Positions 36,070 to 45,491 of a DNA stretch of 64,000 nucleotides are shown here, in pieces. The stretch comes from Paracoccaceae bacterium. GTDB taxonomy: Bacteria; Pseudomonadota; Alphaproteobacteria; Rhodobacterales; Rhodobacteraceae. The stretch's first letter is position 1, and every line of letters starts with the position of its first letter. The notes beneath the pieces are model-generated. The model was not told where the DNA came from. It ran no database searches and saw nothing but the letters and a program-made list of their open reading frames with translations. The DNA lies in assembly GCA_027486345.1 (NCBI GenBank), contig JAIXPH010000032.1, positions 1 to 64,000 of the forward strand. The letters run 5' to 3'. The position numbers and the translations under genes are program-made.

Positions 36070-37479
36070 ATGCGGGTCAGGCCGACGGAAGGGTTGCAGA
36101 TCGACGGCTTCACGCTGGGCGCGCAACTGCACAAGGGGGGCTTCGCCACGGTCTGGGACGTGACCCACCCTGACCATACCCTGCCCATGGTGATGAAGGT
36201 GCCCACCATCCTCGACGGCGACGACGCCCCCACCATCGTGGGCTTCGAGGTGGAGCAGATGATCATGCCGCGCCTGTCGGGCGTGCATGTGCCCAAAGTG
36301 GTGGCCATCGGCGACTTTGCGGTGATGCCCTATATCGTCACCGAACGCATTCCCGGCGACAGCCTGCTTGCCACCTTCACCCGCGCGCCCCTGCCGATGT
36401 CGGACCTGCTGGAGGTCATGGCCCGGATGGCCGCCGCCGTGCATGACCTGCACCGCCAGCATGTGCTGCATCTGGACCTGAAGCCCGCGAACTTCCTGCA
36501 ACGGCCAAGCGGCGAGATGGTGCTGGTCGATTTCGGCCTGTCGCGCCACGACCAGTTGCCCGATCTGCTGGCCGAGGAATTCACCATCCCGATGGGCACC
36601 TTCCCCTATATCGCGCCAGAGCAATATCTGCGCAGCCGCGATGACCCGCGCAGCGATCTGTTTGCCTTGGGCGCGATGATCTATGAACTCGCCACCGGAA
36701 AGATGCCCTTCGGCGCGCCGGACAAGCTCAAGGGTGTCCGCAAGCGGCTGTGGCGCGATCCGGTGCCGCCGCGCGCCTTGCGGCCGGAACTGCCCGAATG
36801 GCTGCAAGAGATCATCCTGAAGGCGCTTGAGGTGGACCCCGCCCACCGCTACCAGACCGCCGCGCAGATGGTCTTTGACCTGACCCACCCGGCGCAGGTC
36901 AAGATCACGGCGCGCGGGCGCAAGCTGGCGGCGGATGGCTGGCGCACGGTCTTTGCCCGCTGGCGGGTGATGCGGCGGGTCAAGGGCTTCGCCGCCCCGC
37001 CCAGCCTGTCGGCGCAGATGGACAAGGCGCCGATCCTGATGGTGGCCGTGGACCTCTCGCCGGACATGGAGATGCTGGCCTCCTCCTTGCTCCGGGCGGT
37101 GCAGCGCATGCTGGTGATCCAGCCGGATGCGCGCGTGGCCTGTGTCAATGTCATCAAGACCGCCCGCATCGGCATCGACAACATCACCGACGACGACGGC
37201 ACGCATCTGCATGTGTCGCGTCTGGTGTCGCTGCGCGCATGGGCCGATGCGCTGGACCTGCCGCAGGAGCGGCTGACCTTCACGGTGCTGGAAAACCCCG
37301 ATCCGGGGACGGCGATCATCGACTATGCCGGACACAACAACGTGGATCACATCCTGATGGGCGCGCGGGGCCATTCCTCGACGCGGCGCTATCTGGGGTC
37401 GGTCTCGTCGCAGGTGGTGGCCGAGGCGCCGTGCAGCGTCACCGTGATCCGCCTGCCCGAAGGCCGTCAGGCCGCCTGA
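36070..37479 (+). CDS. Ser/Thr protein kinase fused to a universal stress protein domain
   Basis: From ATG 36070 the product has 469 residues. The kinase part (about 12-280) has a Gly-rich loop (LHKGGFATVW), Lys43 in VMKV, a catalytic loop HLDLKPANFL with Asp136 and DFG at 154-156, then APEQYL. The C-terminal part (about 318-465) is a Usp domain with APILMVAVDLSP and the ATP-binding GARGHSSTRRYLGSVSSQVV. No transmembrane or PASTA segment is seen, so it is cytoplasmic. The single-chain kinase-Usp arrangement and tight linkage to a metallophosphoesterase are noteworthy. Confidence 0.92.
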   Translation: MRVRPTEGLQIDGFTLGAQLHKGGFATVWDVTHPDHTLPMVMKVPTILDGDDAPTIVGFEVEQMIMPRLSGVHVPKVVAIGDFAVMPYIVTERIPGDSLLATFTRAPLPMSDLLEVMARMAAAVHDLHRQHVLHLDLKPANFLQRPSGEMVLVDFGLSRHDQLPDLLAEEFTIPMGTFPYIAPEQYLRSRDDPRSDLFALGAMIYELATGKMPFGAPDKLKGVRKRLWRDPVPPRALRPELPEWLQEIILKALEVDPAHRYQTAAQMVFDLTHPAQVKITARGRKLAADGWRTVFARWRVMRRVKGFAAPPSLSAQMDKAPILMVAVDLSPDMEMLASSLLRAVQRMLVIQPDARVACVNVIKTARIGIDNITDDDGTHLHVSRLVSLRAWADALDLPQERLTFTVLENPDPGTAIIDYAGHNNVDHILMGARGHSSTRRYLGSVSSQVVAEAPCSVTVIRLPEGRQAA

Positions 37480-37535
37480 CCCGCTGGCCCCGCCCGCGAA
37501 ACACCGCTAGAACCGCCGCGACAGCGGAGGGGACC

Positions 37536-38420
37536 ATGGCGCAGCGCATCCTGTTGATCGAAACCGGCGGCACGATCTGCATGCGGCATGGGCCGGAGGG
37601 CCTGCTGCCCCAGGACGGCATTCTGGCGGCGGCGCTGGCAGGTTTGGGCCGCGGGCTGGACATCACCACCCGCCGCATCGGCCCGCTGCGCGACAGCGCC
37701 GAGATGGGGCCCGCGGAATGGAACGCCATCCTTGACCTGATCGACGCATGGGACGGCGACGGTGTGCTGGTCACCCATGGCACAGACACCATGTCCTTCA
37801 CCGGCGCGGCCCTTGCCGCCGCCCTGCCCGATCCCCGCGTGCCGGTGATCCTGTGCGGCTCCATGCACCCCTTGGGCACCCCGCGCGGCGATGCCGAGGG
37901 GAACCTCCTTTTGGCGCTTGAGGCGGTGGCATCCGGCCTGCCCGGCCATAGACTGTGCTTTGCGGGCAAGCGGATGGATGCCGGTTCCCTCGTCAAGCAC
38001 CACGCGCATCAGGCCGATGCCTTTCGTGCAACCGGCGGCGGCGGAGGGCAGCCCACCACGACACGGCGCTACGGCGCGTGTCGGCTGGCCATCCTGACGG
38101 TGGCCCCCGGCATGCCTCTGGCGACACAGGCTGTGGCCGCGCTGCTGGCGGGGCTGGATGGCGCGGTGCTGCGGGTCTTTGGCGCGGGCACGATCATGCA
38201 GGACAGGGGTCTCCTGTCCGTGCTGCGCGATGCCGTGGCGCGCGGCTGCCGCATCGTCGCAGTCAGCCAATGCGAACAGGGCGGGCTGGAAGCCGGCGCC
38301 TATGCCGCCGGGGCCGCCATCTGGGCGGCGGGCGTGGAAAACGGCGGTGACATGACGCCGGAGCGGGCCTATTGCAGGCTGTGGCTGGATCTGTCGGCAG
38401 GAAAAACCGTTCTGGAATAA
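37536..38420 (+). CDS. L-asparaginase, type I-like
   Basis: The 294-residue protein has the two catalytic threonine motifs ETGGTICM (Thr12 region) and VTHGTDTMSF, followed by ILCGSMHPLGTPRGDA and AVSQCEQGG. It lacks a signal peptide, so it is a cytoplasmic asparaginase (EC 3.5.1.1) or a related amidase. The start ATG 37536 has AGGGG upstream. It is separated from the kinase-Usp gene by 56 bases on the same strand. Confidence 0.88.
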   Translation: MAQRILLIETGGTICMRHGPEGLLPQDGILAAALAGLGRGLDITTRRIGPLRDSAEMGPAEWNAILDLIDAWDGDGVLVTHGTDTMSFTGAALAAALPDPRVPVILCGSMHPLGTPRGDAEGNLLLALEAVASGLPGHRLCFAGKRMDAGSLVKHHAHQADAFRATGGGGGQPTTTRRYGACRLAILTVAPGMPLATQAVAALLAGLDGAVLRVFGAGTIMQDRGLLSVLRDAVARGCRIVAVSQCEQGGLEAGAYAAGAAIWAAGVENGGDMTPERAYCRLWLDLSAGKTVLE

Positions 38421-38444
38421 GGTTCTGGTCGGGTGACGGATCAC

Positions 38445-38489
38445 AGCCCCCTCACCCTGCCCCCCTGCGGGGGAGAGGGTGAGGGGGCT
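38445..38489. repeat. Dispersed intergenic palindrome, copy C (extended hairpin)
   Basis: AGCCCCCTCACCCT (38445-38458) pairs perfectly with AGGGTGAGGGGGCT (38476-38489), with an inner CCCCC/GGGGG stem (38461-38465 with 38469-38473) and loop TGC. The outer arm is the same GCCCCCTCACCC sequence that opens copies A, B and D. It lies between ansA-like and gnd genes on the same strand. Confidence 0.8.
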
Positions 38490-38606
38490 TGCACTTTGGC
38501 CCAAGGACAGACAGTCGGCATCGCAAGGACGGTATGCCATGGCGCACATTGCCTTGGCTCCCGCTTCGATGATATCGATAACATGGACAGGTTCAGGAGG
38601 TTGACC

Positions 38607-40010
38607 ATGACGGAACAGGCACGGATCGGGTTGATCGGGTTGGGGACGATGGGCGCGGCGCTGGCGTTGAACATCGCGGAGAAAGGCTTTCCGATTGCGG
38701 TCTGGAACCGCACCACCGCCGTGACGCACCAGTTCAAGGCGGATGCCGGGACCTTGTCTGACCGCGTGATCCCGACCGAGTCGCTGGCCGATCTGGTGGC
38801 CGCGATTGCCAAGCCGCGCACGATCATCCTGATGGTGCCCGCAGGTCAGGCGGTGGATGACCAGATCGCCGCCCTCGCGCCGCTTCTGGATGCCGATGAC
38901 CTGATCGTCGATGCCGGGAACGCCAATTTCCACGACACCAACCGCCGCAATGCCGCCGGTCTGCCGGTGCGCTTCCTTGGCATGGGCGTCTCGGGCGGGG
39001 AAGAGGGGGCGCGGCATGGCCCGTCGATCATGGGCGGCGGCGCGCGGGCCGATTGGGACCGCATCGCCGACATCCTGACCGCGATTTCCGCCAAGGCCGA
39101 GGACGGCACCGCCTGCGCCACATGGATGGGGGAGGCGGGCGCCGGCCATTTCGTCAAGACCGTGCACAACGGCATCGAATATGCCGACATGCAGATGATC
39201 GCCGAGGTTTACGGCGTGATGCGCGACGGCTTGGGGATGGAGGCCGCCGCCATCGCCGCCACCTTCGCGCGCTGGAACGAGGGGCCGCTGAAATCCTATC
39301 TTGTGGAAATCTCTGCCTCCGTTGCCGCCGCCTCTGATCCCCTGACTGGCAAACCCATGCTGGACGTCATTCTTGATGCCGCAGGGCAAAAGGGCACCGG
39401 CCGCTGGACCGCGATCGAGGCGCAGCACCTGTCCGCCCCCGTCCCGGTGATCGAAGCCGCCGTGGCCGCGCGCAACCTGTCGGCGCGACGGGCCGAGCGG
39501 CAGGCGGGTGAGGCGGTCTTTGGGCCCGCACCGCAGGCGGTGACGGGATTGCCGCTGGACGCCTTGGAACACGCCCTGATTGCCGGGAAAATCCTGTGCT
39601 ATGCCCAAGGTTTCGCCATGATCGATGGCGCGGCACGCGATTTTGGCTGGGCCATGCCTCTGCCCGACATCGCGCGGGTCTGGCGGGCGGGCTGTATCAT
39701 CCGGTCGTCCATGCTGAACGACATGGCCGCAGCGCTGACCGAAGACCCCGCGCGCAACCTGATCCTCGCCCCCGCTTTTGCGGATCGTCTGAAGGCCAGC
39801 GTCCCCGCCTTGCGGCAGATGGTGGCGGCAGGGGCGCTGAACGGCCTCGCCCTGCCTGCCCTGTCGGCGGGTCTGGCGTGGTTCGACATGGCCCGCACGG
39901 CGCGCGGCACGGCGAACATGATCCAGGGCCAGCGCGATTTCTTTGGTGCGCATGGCTTTGACCGCTTGGACGGGGCGGATCGTCACCACGGGCCCTGGGG
40001 CGCGCACTGA
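38607..40010 (+). CDS. gnd: 6-phosphogluconate dehydrogenase
   Basis: The ATG 38607 follows AGGAGG at 38595-38600. The 467-residue protein has an N-terminal Rossmann motif (IGLIGLGTMGAALALNIAEK), the substrate motif GMGVSGGEEGARHGPSIMGG, and FVKTVHNGIEYADMQ with the catalytic Lys, then GTGRWTAIEA. It oxidatively decarboxylates 6-phosphogluconate to ribulose 5-phosphate, producing NADPH in the pentose phosphate pathway. Length is normal. Confidence 0.97.
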   Translation: MTEQARIGLIGLGTMGAALALNIAEKGFPIAVWNRTTAVTHQFKADAGTLSDRVIPTESLADLVAAIAKPRTIILMVPAGQAVDDQIAALAPLLDADDLIVDAGNANFHDTNRRNAAGLPVRFLGMGVSGGEEGARHGPSIMGGGARADWDRIADILTAISAKAEDGTACATWMGEAGAGHFVKTVHNGIEYADMQMIAEVYGVMRDGLGMEAAAIAATFARWNEGPLKSYLVEISASVAAASDPLTGKPMLDVILDAAGQKGTGRWTAIEAQHLSAPVPVIEAAVAARNLSARRAERQAGEAVFGPAPQAVTGLPLDALEHALIAGKILCYAQGFAMIDGAARDFGWAMPLPDIARVWRAGCIIRSSMLNDMAAALTEDPARNLILAPAFADRLKASVPALRQMVAAGALNGLALPALSAGLAWFDMARTARGTANMIQGQRDFFGAHGFDRLDGADRHHGPWGAH

Positions 40011-40015
40011 CCCTT

Positions 40016-40039
40016 AGGCGGGGTTGCAACGCCCCGCCT
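40016..40039. terminator. Hairpin between gnd and speB
   Basis: AGGCGGGG (40016-40023) pairs with CCCCGCCT (40032-40039) around TTGCAACG. It begins five bases after the gnd stop. No T tract follows on the plus strand, so it may be a weak terminator or an RNA 3' stabiliser. Confidence 0.45.
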
Positions 40040-40082
40040 GACTTGGCAGCCTCTGCCCCAATGCTTGCGCAAAGGACATGCC

Positions 40083-41030
40083 ATGACCACCTATAACCAG
40101 CCGCTTGGCGGCAACACCATGCCGCGCTTTGGCGGGCCTGCCACCATGATGCGCCTGCCGACGCAGGAGACGGCCGAAGGGCTGGACGCCTGTTTCATCG
40201 GGATTCCGATGGACATCGGCACGTCGAACCGTCCGGGCACGCGGCTTGGGCCACGGCAGATCCGCGACGAAAGCCGGATGCTGCGGCCTTACAACATGGG
40301 CACGGGTGCGGCACCGTTTGACCGGATGCAGGTTGCCGACATCGGTGACGTGCCGATCAACACCTTTGACCTGAAGAAATCCTGCGCCATCATCGCGGAC
40401 CATTATCGCGGCATCCTGAAGCATGGCGTGATGCCCCTGACCCTTGGCGGCGACCACACGCTGACATGGCCCATCCTGCAGGCGATGCGCGACACATATG
40501 GCCCCGTCGCGCTGATCCATGTCGATGCCCATTCCGACACCAACGAACACATGTTCGGCGAGCGTGAGGCGCATGGCTGCCCGTTTCGCCGCGCGTGGGA
40601 GGATGGCTGCCTGATCAACGACAAGGTGTTCCAGATCGGCCTGCGCGGATCGGGCTATTCGGCGCATGATTTCGACTGGGGGCGGGACAAGGGCTGGACG
40701 GTGGTTCAGGCCGAGGAGTGCTGGCACAAGTCCCTGAAACCGCTGATGGAACAGGTCCGCGCCACCATCGGCGACGCGCCCTGTTACCTGAGCTATGACA
40801 TCGACAGCCTCGACCCCGCCTTTGCGCCGGGGACCGGCACGGTGGAGGTGGGCGGTCTGACCACCATTCAAGGGCTGGAAATCATTCGCGGCTGCGCGGG
40901 GCTGAACCTTGTTGGCGGGGACCTGGTCGAGGTGTCGCCGCCTTATGATCCGTCGGGCAATACCGCGATGATCGCGGCGAATTACCTGTACGAGATGCTC
41001 TGCGTCCTGCCGGATCGGCGCAAGGGCTAA
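40083..41030 (+). CDS. speB: Agmatinase (ureohydrolase family)
   Basis: The 315-residue enzyme has the binuclear manganese motifs of the arginase/agmatinase family: LGGDHTLTWP, HVDAHSDT and SYDIDSLDPAFAPGTG, with GDLVEVSPPYD near the end. Agmatinase hydrolyses agmatine to putrescine and urea. Guanidinobutyrase or a related guanidino-acid hydrolase has the same motifs, so the substrate is moderately certain. ATG 40083 has AAAGGA upstream. Its stop overlaps the convergent acyltransferase stop by four bases. Confidence 0.88.
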   Translation: MTTYNQPLGGNTMPRFGGPATMMRLPTQETAEGLDACFIGIPMDIGTSNRPGTRLGPRQIRDESRMLRPYNMGTGAAPFDRMQVADIGDVPINTFDLKKSCAIIADHYRGILKHGVMPLTLGGDHTLTWPILQAMRDTYGPVALIHVDAHSDTNEHMFGEREAHGCPFRRAWEDGCLINDKVFQIGLRGSGYSAHDFDWGRDKGWTVVQAEECWHKSLKPLMEQVRATIGDAPCYLSYDIDSLDPAFAPGTGTVEVGGLTTIQGLEIIRGCAGLNLVGGDLVEVSPPYDPSGNTAMIAANYLYEMLCVLPDRRKG

Positions 41031-42148
41031 GGGGCTTTCAGCGCCCCTGCCTCGGCCCGCCGCACCAGAGGCGCGCGGCGGGACCGGTCGCGCAGGGGCT
41101 GTTCCACCCAAAGATGCACCACGGTGCTGACCGCCAGCACCGTGGCCAGCACCGCCAGCGCGGCAACAAGGGTCAGGGGCAGCGACAGTTGCGGGATCAT
41201 CCGCCCGCTGGCATCCGCCAGTTCGGCACGGTCACCGCTGAAGCGCACGATCTGGTTGGCCACCCACAGCACGGCGGCGTGGGACATGTAGACCGGGTAG
41301 GACATCGCCCCCAGCCAGACCAGCCCCCGCGCCCGCAACGCTTGGGTCACCACCCCGTCCCGCGCGGCGACAAGGGCCAGCACCAGCACCAAGGACAAGG
41401 GAAAGACCGCCAGATCCCATGCGTGCGGCGGTTTGGTCAGCAAAAAGGCCAGCATGGCGGCAAAGGCCAAGGGCACCGCCCGCGCGGGCAGGCGTTGGGG
41501 GATACGGTGGACAAGGGCCGCCGTCAGACAGCCCAGAAAGAACCCCGCGACACATTTCAGGATATTCTCCCACCCCGCCGCCGCCCCGCTGGCCAACAAA
41601 GCCAAAGCCCCCGTGGCCAGCAAGGCAAAGACCACCAACCGCCCCGCCCGCAGCCACAGCACGGTCAGGGCAAAGATCAGATAGGTCCAGAACTCCACGC
41701 TGATCGACCAAGCCGGGTAGTTGAAGGTCAGGGGCCGCCCCGGCAGCACGCCGTTCAGCAGGAACAGATTTTCCCCAAAGGCGCGCAGGTCGTTGACCGC
41801 AAAGGGCGCTGTGGCGGGGTCATCCACGCCGGTCTTGGTGACGATCAGCCACTTGGCGGCCTCAATCCCCAGAAACACCAGCAGGAACAGCAGATGCACC
41901 GGATAGAGCCGGGCAAAGCGCAGGAACTGAAAGCGCAGCACCTCGGCCCCTGTCCGCAGGGCGTTGCCATAAGCGGTCTGGATGACAAATCCCGACAGGA
42001 CGAAGAACAGCTCCACCATCAGATAGGCGTTGTCGAAGACGGGGTTCATCAGCGCCGGGTGCCATTTCGGCATGTGGAAGAACACCACCAGCAGCGCGGC
42101 AATCCCGCGCAGGCTTTCCAATTCGTCGATCTTGCGGATGGGTTGCAT
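41027..42148 (-). CDS. Acyltransferase family 3 membrane protein
   Basis: The 373-residue protein has about ten membrane segments and the family-3 signature near its start (DELESLRGIAALLVVFFHMP, with Arg14 and His25). LFFVLSGFVIQTAYG and FARLYPVHLLFL are also typical. Such enzymes O-acetylate or O-succinylate cell-surface glycans or lipids from the membrane. ATG 42148 places the signature at residue 7. No other polysaccharide genes are near. Confidence 0.88.
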   Translation of the reverse strand: MQPIRKIDELESLRGIAALLVVFFHMPKWHPALMNPVFDNAYLMVELFFVLSGFVIQTAYGNALRTGAEVLRFQFLRFARLYPVHLLFLLVFLGIEAAKWLIVTKTGVDDPATAPFAVNDLRAFGENLFLLNGVLPGRPLTFNYPAWSISVEFWTYLIFALTVLWLRAGRLVVFALLATGALALLASGAAAGWENILKCVAGFFLGCLTAALVHRIPQRLPARAVPLAFAAMLAFLLTKPPHAWDLAVFPLSLVLVLALVAARDGVVTQALRARGLVWLGAMSYPVYMSHAAVLWVANQIVRFSGDRAELADASGRMIPQLSLPLTLVAALAVLATVLAVSTVVHLWVEQPLRDRSRRAPLVRRAEAGALKAP

Positions 42149-42299
42149 GCTGTGCCTTTGCTGCGGGGCGTGATGCCGGTCCCCAACCAAGGCGGGCAAC
42201 ACCGCCGGGCGCACAGGGTTCCCTTGGCGGTGATCCATGTGGTGGACGTCCCCGCCCCATGGCCCTAGTGTAAGGCCGTCATCAAGGGGACCGCGCCGC

Positions 42300-44063
42300 A
42301 TGTCCGACACGCCGGAAAAAGCCTATCAGGTGCTTGCCCGCAAGTACCGCCCCCAGACCTTTGCCGACCTGATCGGGCAAGAGGCGATGGTGCGCACCCT
42401 GAAGAACGCCTTTGCGGCGGACCGCATCGCCCATGCCTTTGTGATGACCGGGGTGCGGGGGGTGGGCAAGACCACCACGGCGCGGATCATCGCCAAGGGG
42501 CTGAACTGCGTCGGTCCCGATGGAAGTGGCGGACCGACCACGGAACCCTGCGGCCAATGCGACGCCTGCCGCGCCATCGCCGAGGGCCGCCATGTCGATG
42601 TGATGGAGATGGACGCCGCCTCGCGCACCGGGGTGGGCGACATCCGCGAGATCATCGACTCGGTCCATTACCGGGCGGCTTCGGCGCGCTACAAGATCTA
42701 CATCATCGACGAAGTGCACATGCTGTCGAACAACGCGTTCAACGCATTGCTGAAAACGTTGGAAGAACCGCCCGCGCATGTGAAATTCATCTTCGCCACC
42801 ACAGAAATCCGCAAGGTCCCGGTCACCGTGCTGTCACGCTGCCAGCGGTTCGACCTGAAACGGATCGAGCCTGAGGTGATGATGGCCCACCTGACCCGCG
42901 TGGCGGCGGCGGAGGGGGCGAAACTCGCCCCCGATGCGCTGGCGCTGATCACCCGCGCGGCGGAAGGGTCCGTGCGCGATGCCATGAGCCTGATGGATCA
43001 GGCCATCGCCCATGGTGCGGGCGAAACCAGTGCCGCGCAGGTGCGCTCCATGCTGGGGCTGGCGGATCGGGGCCGCGTGCTGGACCTGTTCGACCTGATC
43101 CTGACCGGCGATGCGGCGGGGGCCTTGTCCGAGCTTTCGGCGCAATATGCCGATGGGGCGGACCCGATGGCCGTGCTGCGCGATCTGGCAGAGATCACGC
43201 ATTGGGTGTCCGTGCTGAAGGTCACGCCACAGGCGGCGGACGATCCCACCACCCCGCCGGATGAACGGGCGCGGGGTCTGGATATGGCGGCGAAGCTGCC
43301 GATGCGGGTGTTGTCGCGCCTGTGGCAGATGCTGCTGAAGGCGCTGGAAGAGGTGGCGATTGCCCCCAACTCCATGATGGCGGCCGAGATGGCCGTGATC
43401 CGGCTGACCCATGTGTCAGACCTGCCCGACCCCGAAAAGCTGATCCGCGATCTGCAAGCAGCCCCCCCTGCGCCGCGCGGTGGCGGTGCGCCTGCGGGTG
43501 GCGGTGGCGGCGGCATGGTGCATGGCGCGCGGATGATGGCCCCCCATACGCTTGCGCCAATGCGCGGGCCGATGTCTGGGCCGACCATGATGGGCAATCA
43601 GGCGCTGGCCGTGGCCGAGGGGCAGTTGCAGGTCTATGCCAGTTTTGACCATGTGATCGACCTGATCCGCGAAAAGCGCGACCTCAAGCTGTTGTTCGAG
43701 GTGGAGACCTGCCTGAAGCTGGCGAAATACGCGCCGGGGCGGATTGAGTTCCAGCCCACCCCCGATGCCGCCCCCGATTTTGCCGCCCGTCTGGGGCAGC
43801 GGTTGCAAGGCTGGACCGGGGCGCGCTGGGGCGTGTCGGTCGTCAGCGCGGGGGGCGCCCCGACCATCGCCGAAGAGCGCGACCGCGACCGTCTGGCGGC
43901 AGAGGCCGAGGCGATGCAGAACCCGCTGGTGCAGGCCGTGCTGGCGGCCTTTCCGGGGGCCAAGATCGCCGAGATCCGCACCCCCGAAGCGATGGCCGCC
44001 CAAGCCCTGACCGAGGCCCTGCCGGAAGTGGAGGATGAATGGGACCCCTTCGAGGACGGCTGA
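42300..44063 (+). CDS. dnaX: DNA polymerase III subunits gamma and tau
   Basis: The 587-residue clamp-loader ATPase has an AAA+ domain with Walker A TGVRGVGKTTTAR, a zinc-binding set of four cysteines (LNCVGPDGS, EPCGQCDAC), Walker B IIDEVHML and sensor motifs FATTEIRKVP. The C-terminal third has a Gly-rich hinge (GGGAPAGGGGGGMVHG) and the tau domain. No obvious A-rich slippery site for programmed frameshifting was seen. It heads a dnaX-small membrane protein-ybaB-recR cluster. Confidence 0.96.
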   Translation: MSDTPEKAYQVLARKYRPQTFADLIGQEAMVRTLKNAFAADRIAHAFVMTGVRGVGKTTTARIIAKGLNCVGPDGSGGPTTEPCGQCDACRAIAEGRHVDVMEMDAASRTGVGDIREIIDSVHYRAASARYKIYIIDEVHMLSNNAFNALLKTLEEPPAHVKFIFATTEIRKVPVTVLSRCQRFDLKRIEPEVMMAHLTRVAAAEGAKLAPDALALITRAAEGSVRDAMSLMDQAIAHGAGETSAAQVRSMLGLADRGRVLDLFDLILTGDAAGALSELSAQYADGADPMAVLRDLAEITHWVSVLKVTPQAADDPTTPPDERARGLDMAAKLPMRVLSRLWQMLLKALEEVAIAPNSMMAAEMAVIRLTHVSDLPDPEKLIRDLQAAPPAPRGGGAPAGGGGGGMVHGARMMAPHTLAPMRGPMSGPTMMGNQALAVAEGQLQVYASFDHVIDLIREKRDLKLLFEVETCLKLAKYAPGRIEFQPTPDAAPDFAARLGQRLQGWTGARWGVSVVSAGGAPTIAEERDRDRLAAEAEAMQNPLVQAVLAAFPGAKIAEIRTPEAMAAQALTEALPEVEDEWDPFEDG

Positions 44064-44434
44064 TCCTTGCCACCCTGCTGACCCTGCTGGCGCAACCGGC
44101 GCTGGCGGGCGTTTGCGAAACGTTGCGTCCGGGTTGGGATGCCAGCCTTGGCGCGGTGACCGCCTTGCAGGAAACCGGACGGGTGCTGTCCTCCTTTCCG
44201 GGGTTGGTGGTGCTTGCCTCGCTCGGCTTTGGTCTGTGGCGGCCGCATGTCTGGATTTCCAGCGCCTGCGCCGTGCCCGCGCTGGCCATGGCGGGGTTGC
44301 TGATCAATGCCAATCGCGCGGACACCGCTGTCCTTGCCCGGGCCGAGGGCTGCATCGCCACCTATTGGCCAGCGGGACTGCTTTTGCTGTTCCTTGCCGG
44401 ACTGACAGTCGTGCGGGCGTGGCGGCGCGGTTAG
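44039..44434 (+). CDS. Small membrane protein overlapping dnaX
   Basis: The frame from ATG 44039 starts within the last 25 bases of dnaX and codes for 131 residues. It has a signal-like N-terminus (LILATLLTLLAQPALA), then three more hydrophobic stretches (GLVVLASLGFGLW, ACAVPALAMAGLLI, AGLLLLFLAGLTVV). Codon use and hydrophobicity suggest a genuine gene, but no family is recognised. The overlap hints at translational coupling to dnaX. Confidence 0.65.
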   Translation: MGPLRGRLILATLLTLLAQPALAGVCETLRPGWDASLGAVTALQETGRVLSSFPGLVVLASLGFGLWRPHVWISSACAVPALAMAGLLINANRADTAVLARAEGCIATYWPAGLLLLFLAGLTVVRAWRRG

Positions 44435-44522
44435 CCGCATCTGCCGGTGGCACCCTTGCCGCAGACGGGGGCATTCCGTATCTCTGGCTGAACCGCCTGC
44501 GGGCAAATGGATGGAGTGACCG

Positions 44523-44876
44523 ATGCTGAAGGGTATTCCCGGACTTGGCGCGCTGGGCGACATGGCCGGCATGATGAAAAAAGCGCAGGAAATGCAGGCC
44601 AAGATGGCCGAGATGCAAGAGGCGTTGGGCCGTACGGTCGTGATCGGCGAAGCCGGGGCCGGTCTGGTCAAGGCCCGCGCCACGGCAAAGGGAGAGGTCA
44701 CGGGGCTGGACATCGACCCGTCCATCCTTGTGGCGTCGGAAAAAGAGGTGGTCGAGGATCTGATCATCGCCGCCATCAAGGACGCCCAAGCCAAGGGCAC
44801 GCAGAAGATGCAGGATGAGATGCGCCGCATGACCGAGTCCCTGGGTCTGCCCCCGGACATGAAACTGCCCTTCTGA
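44523..44876 (+). CDS. YbaB/EbfC-family nucleoid-associated protein
   Basis: This 117-residue protein begins with [20 protein letters not shown], then a coiled-coil-like [17 protein letters not shown], then the family core [20 protein letters not shown]. YbaB proteins form dimers that bind DNA with little sequence preference. Its stop overlaps the recR start by one base, the widely conserved dnaX-ybaB-recR arrangement. Confidence 0.95.
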   Translation: MLKGIPGLGALGDMAGMMKKAQEMQAKMAEMQEALGRTVVIGEAGAGLVKARATAKGEVTGLDIDPSILVASEKEVVEDLIIAAIKDAQAKGTQKMQDEMRRMTESLGLPPDMKLPF

Positions 44877-45475
44877 TGACCGACACCCCGCGCGAGATCG
44901 AGGCGCTGATCGACCTGATGGCGCGCCTGCCGGGCCTTGGCCCGCGATCCGCGCGGCGGGCGGTGTTGATGCTGCTGAAGAAACGCGCGCAGGTCATGGC
45001 GCCCTTGGCCCAAGCGATGGCCGAGGTGGCGCTGCATGCGCGCGATTGTCAGGTCTGCGGCAATATCGGCACGGCGGACATCTGCCCCGTCTGCGCCGAT
45101 GACCGCCGCGCGACGGATCAGATCTGCGTCGTGGCCGATGTGTCCGACCTGTGGGCGATGGAACGCGGCGGGGCCTTCAAGGGGCGCTACCATGTTCTGG
45201 GTGGCACGCTGTCGGCGCTGGACGGCATGGGCCCGGATGAATTGCGCATCCCCCGCCTGCTCCGCCGGGTCAAGGATGAGGGCGTGTCAGAGGTGATCCT
45301 CGCCCTGAACGCCACCGTCGATGGCCAGACCACCGCCCATTACATCGCCGAGGCCTTGGCGGGCAGCGGGGCCACGGTTACCTCACTCGCCCAAGGCGTG
45401 CCGATTGGCGGGGAGCTGGATTATCTGGACGATGGCACCATCGGCGCTGCCCTGCGGGCGCGGCGGAAGTTCTGA
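44876..45475 (+). CDS. recR: Recombination protein RecR
   Basis: The 199-residue protein has the helix-hairpin-helix ([20 protein letters not shown]), a zinc finger of four cysteines ([19 protein letters not shown]) and a Toprim domain ([31 protein letters not shown]). RecR works with RecF and RecO to load RecA on gapped DNA. Its ATG overlaps the ybaB stop by one base. It is convergent with the peroxiredoxin-like gene. Confidence 0.97.
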   Translation: MTDTPREIEALIDLMARLPGLGPRSARRAVLMLLKKRAQVMAPLAQAMAEVALHARDCQVCGNIGTADICPVCADDRRATDQICVVADVSDLWAMERGGAFKGRYHVLGGTLSALDGMGPDELRIPRLLRRVKDEGVSEVILALNATVDGQTTAHYIAEALAGSGATVTSLAQGVPIGGELDYLDDGTIGAALRARRKF

Positions 45476-45491
45476 TCCGCTTTATGGTGCC

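Noticed and set aside
42300-44063. DnaX gamma/tau programmed frameshift
   Set aside because: No A-AAA-AAG type slippery sequence was found in the hinge region.
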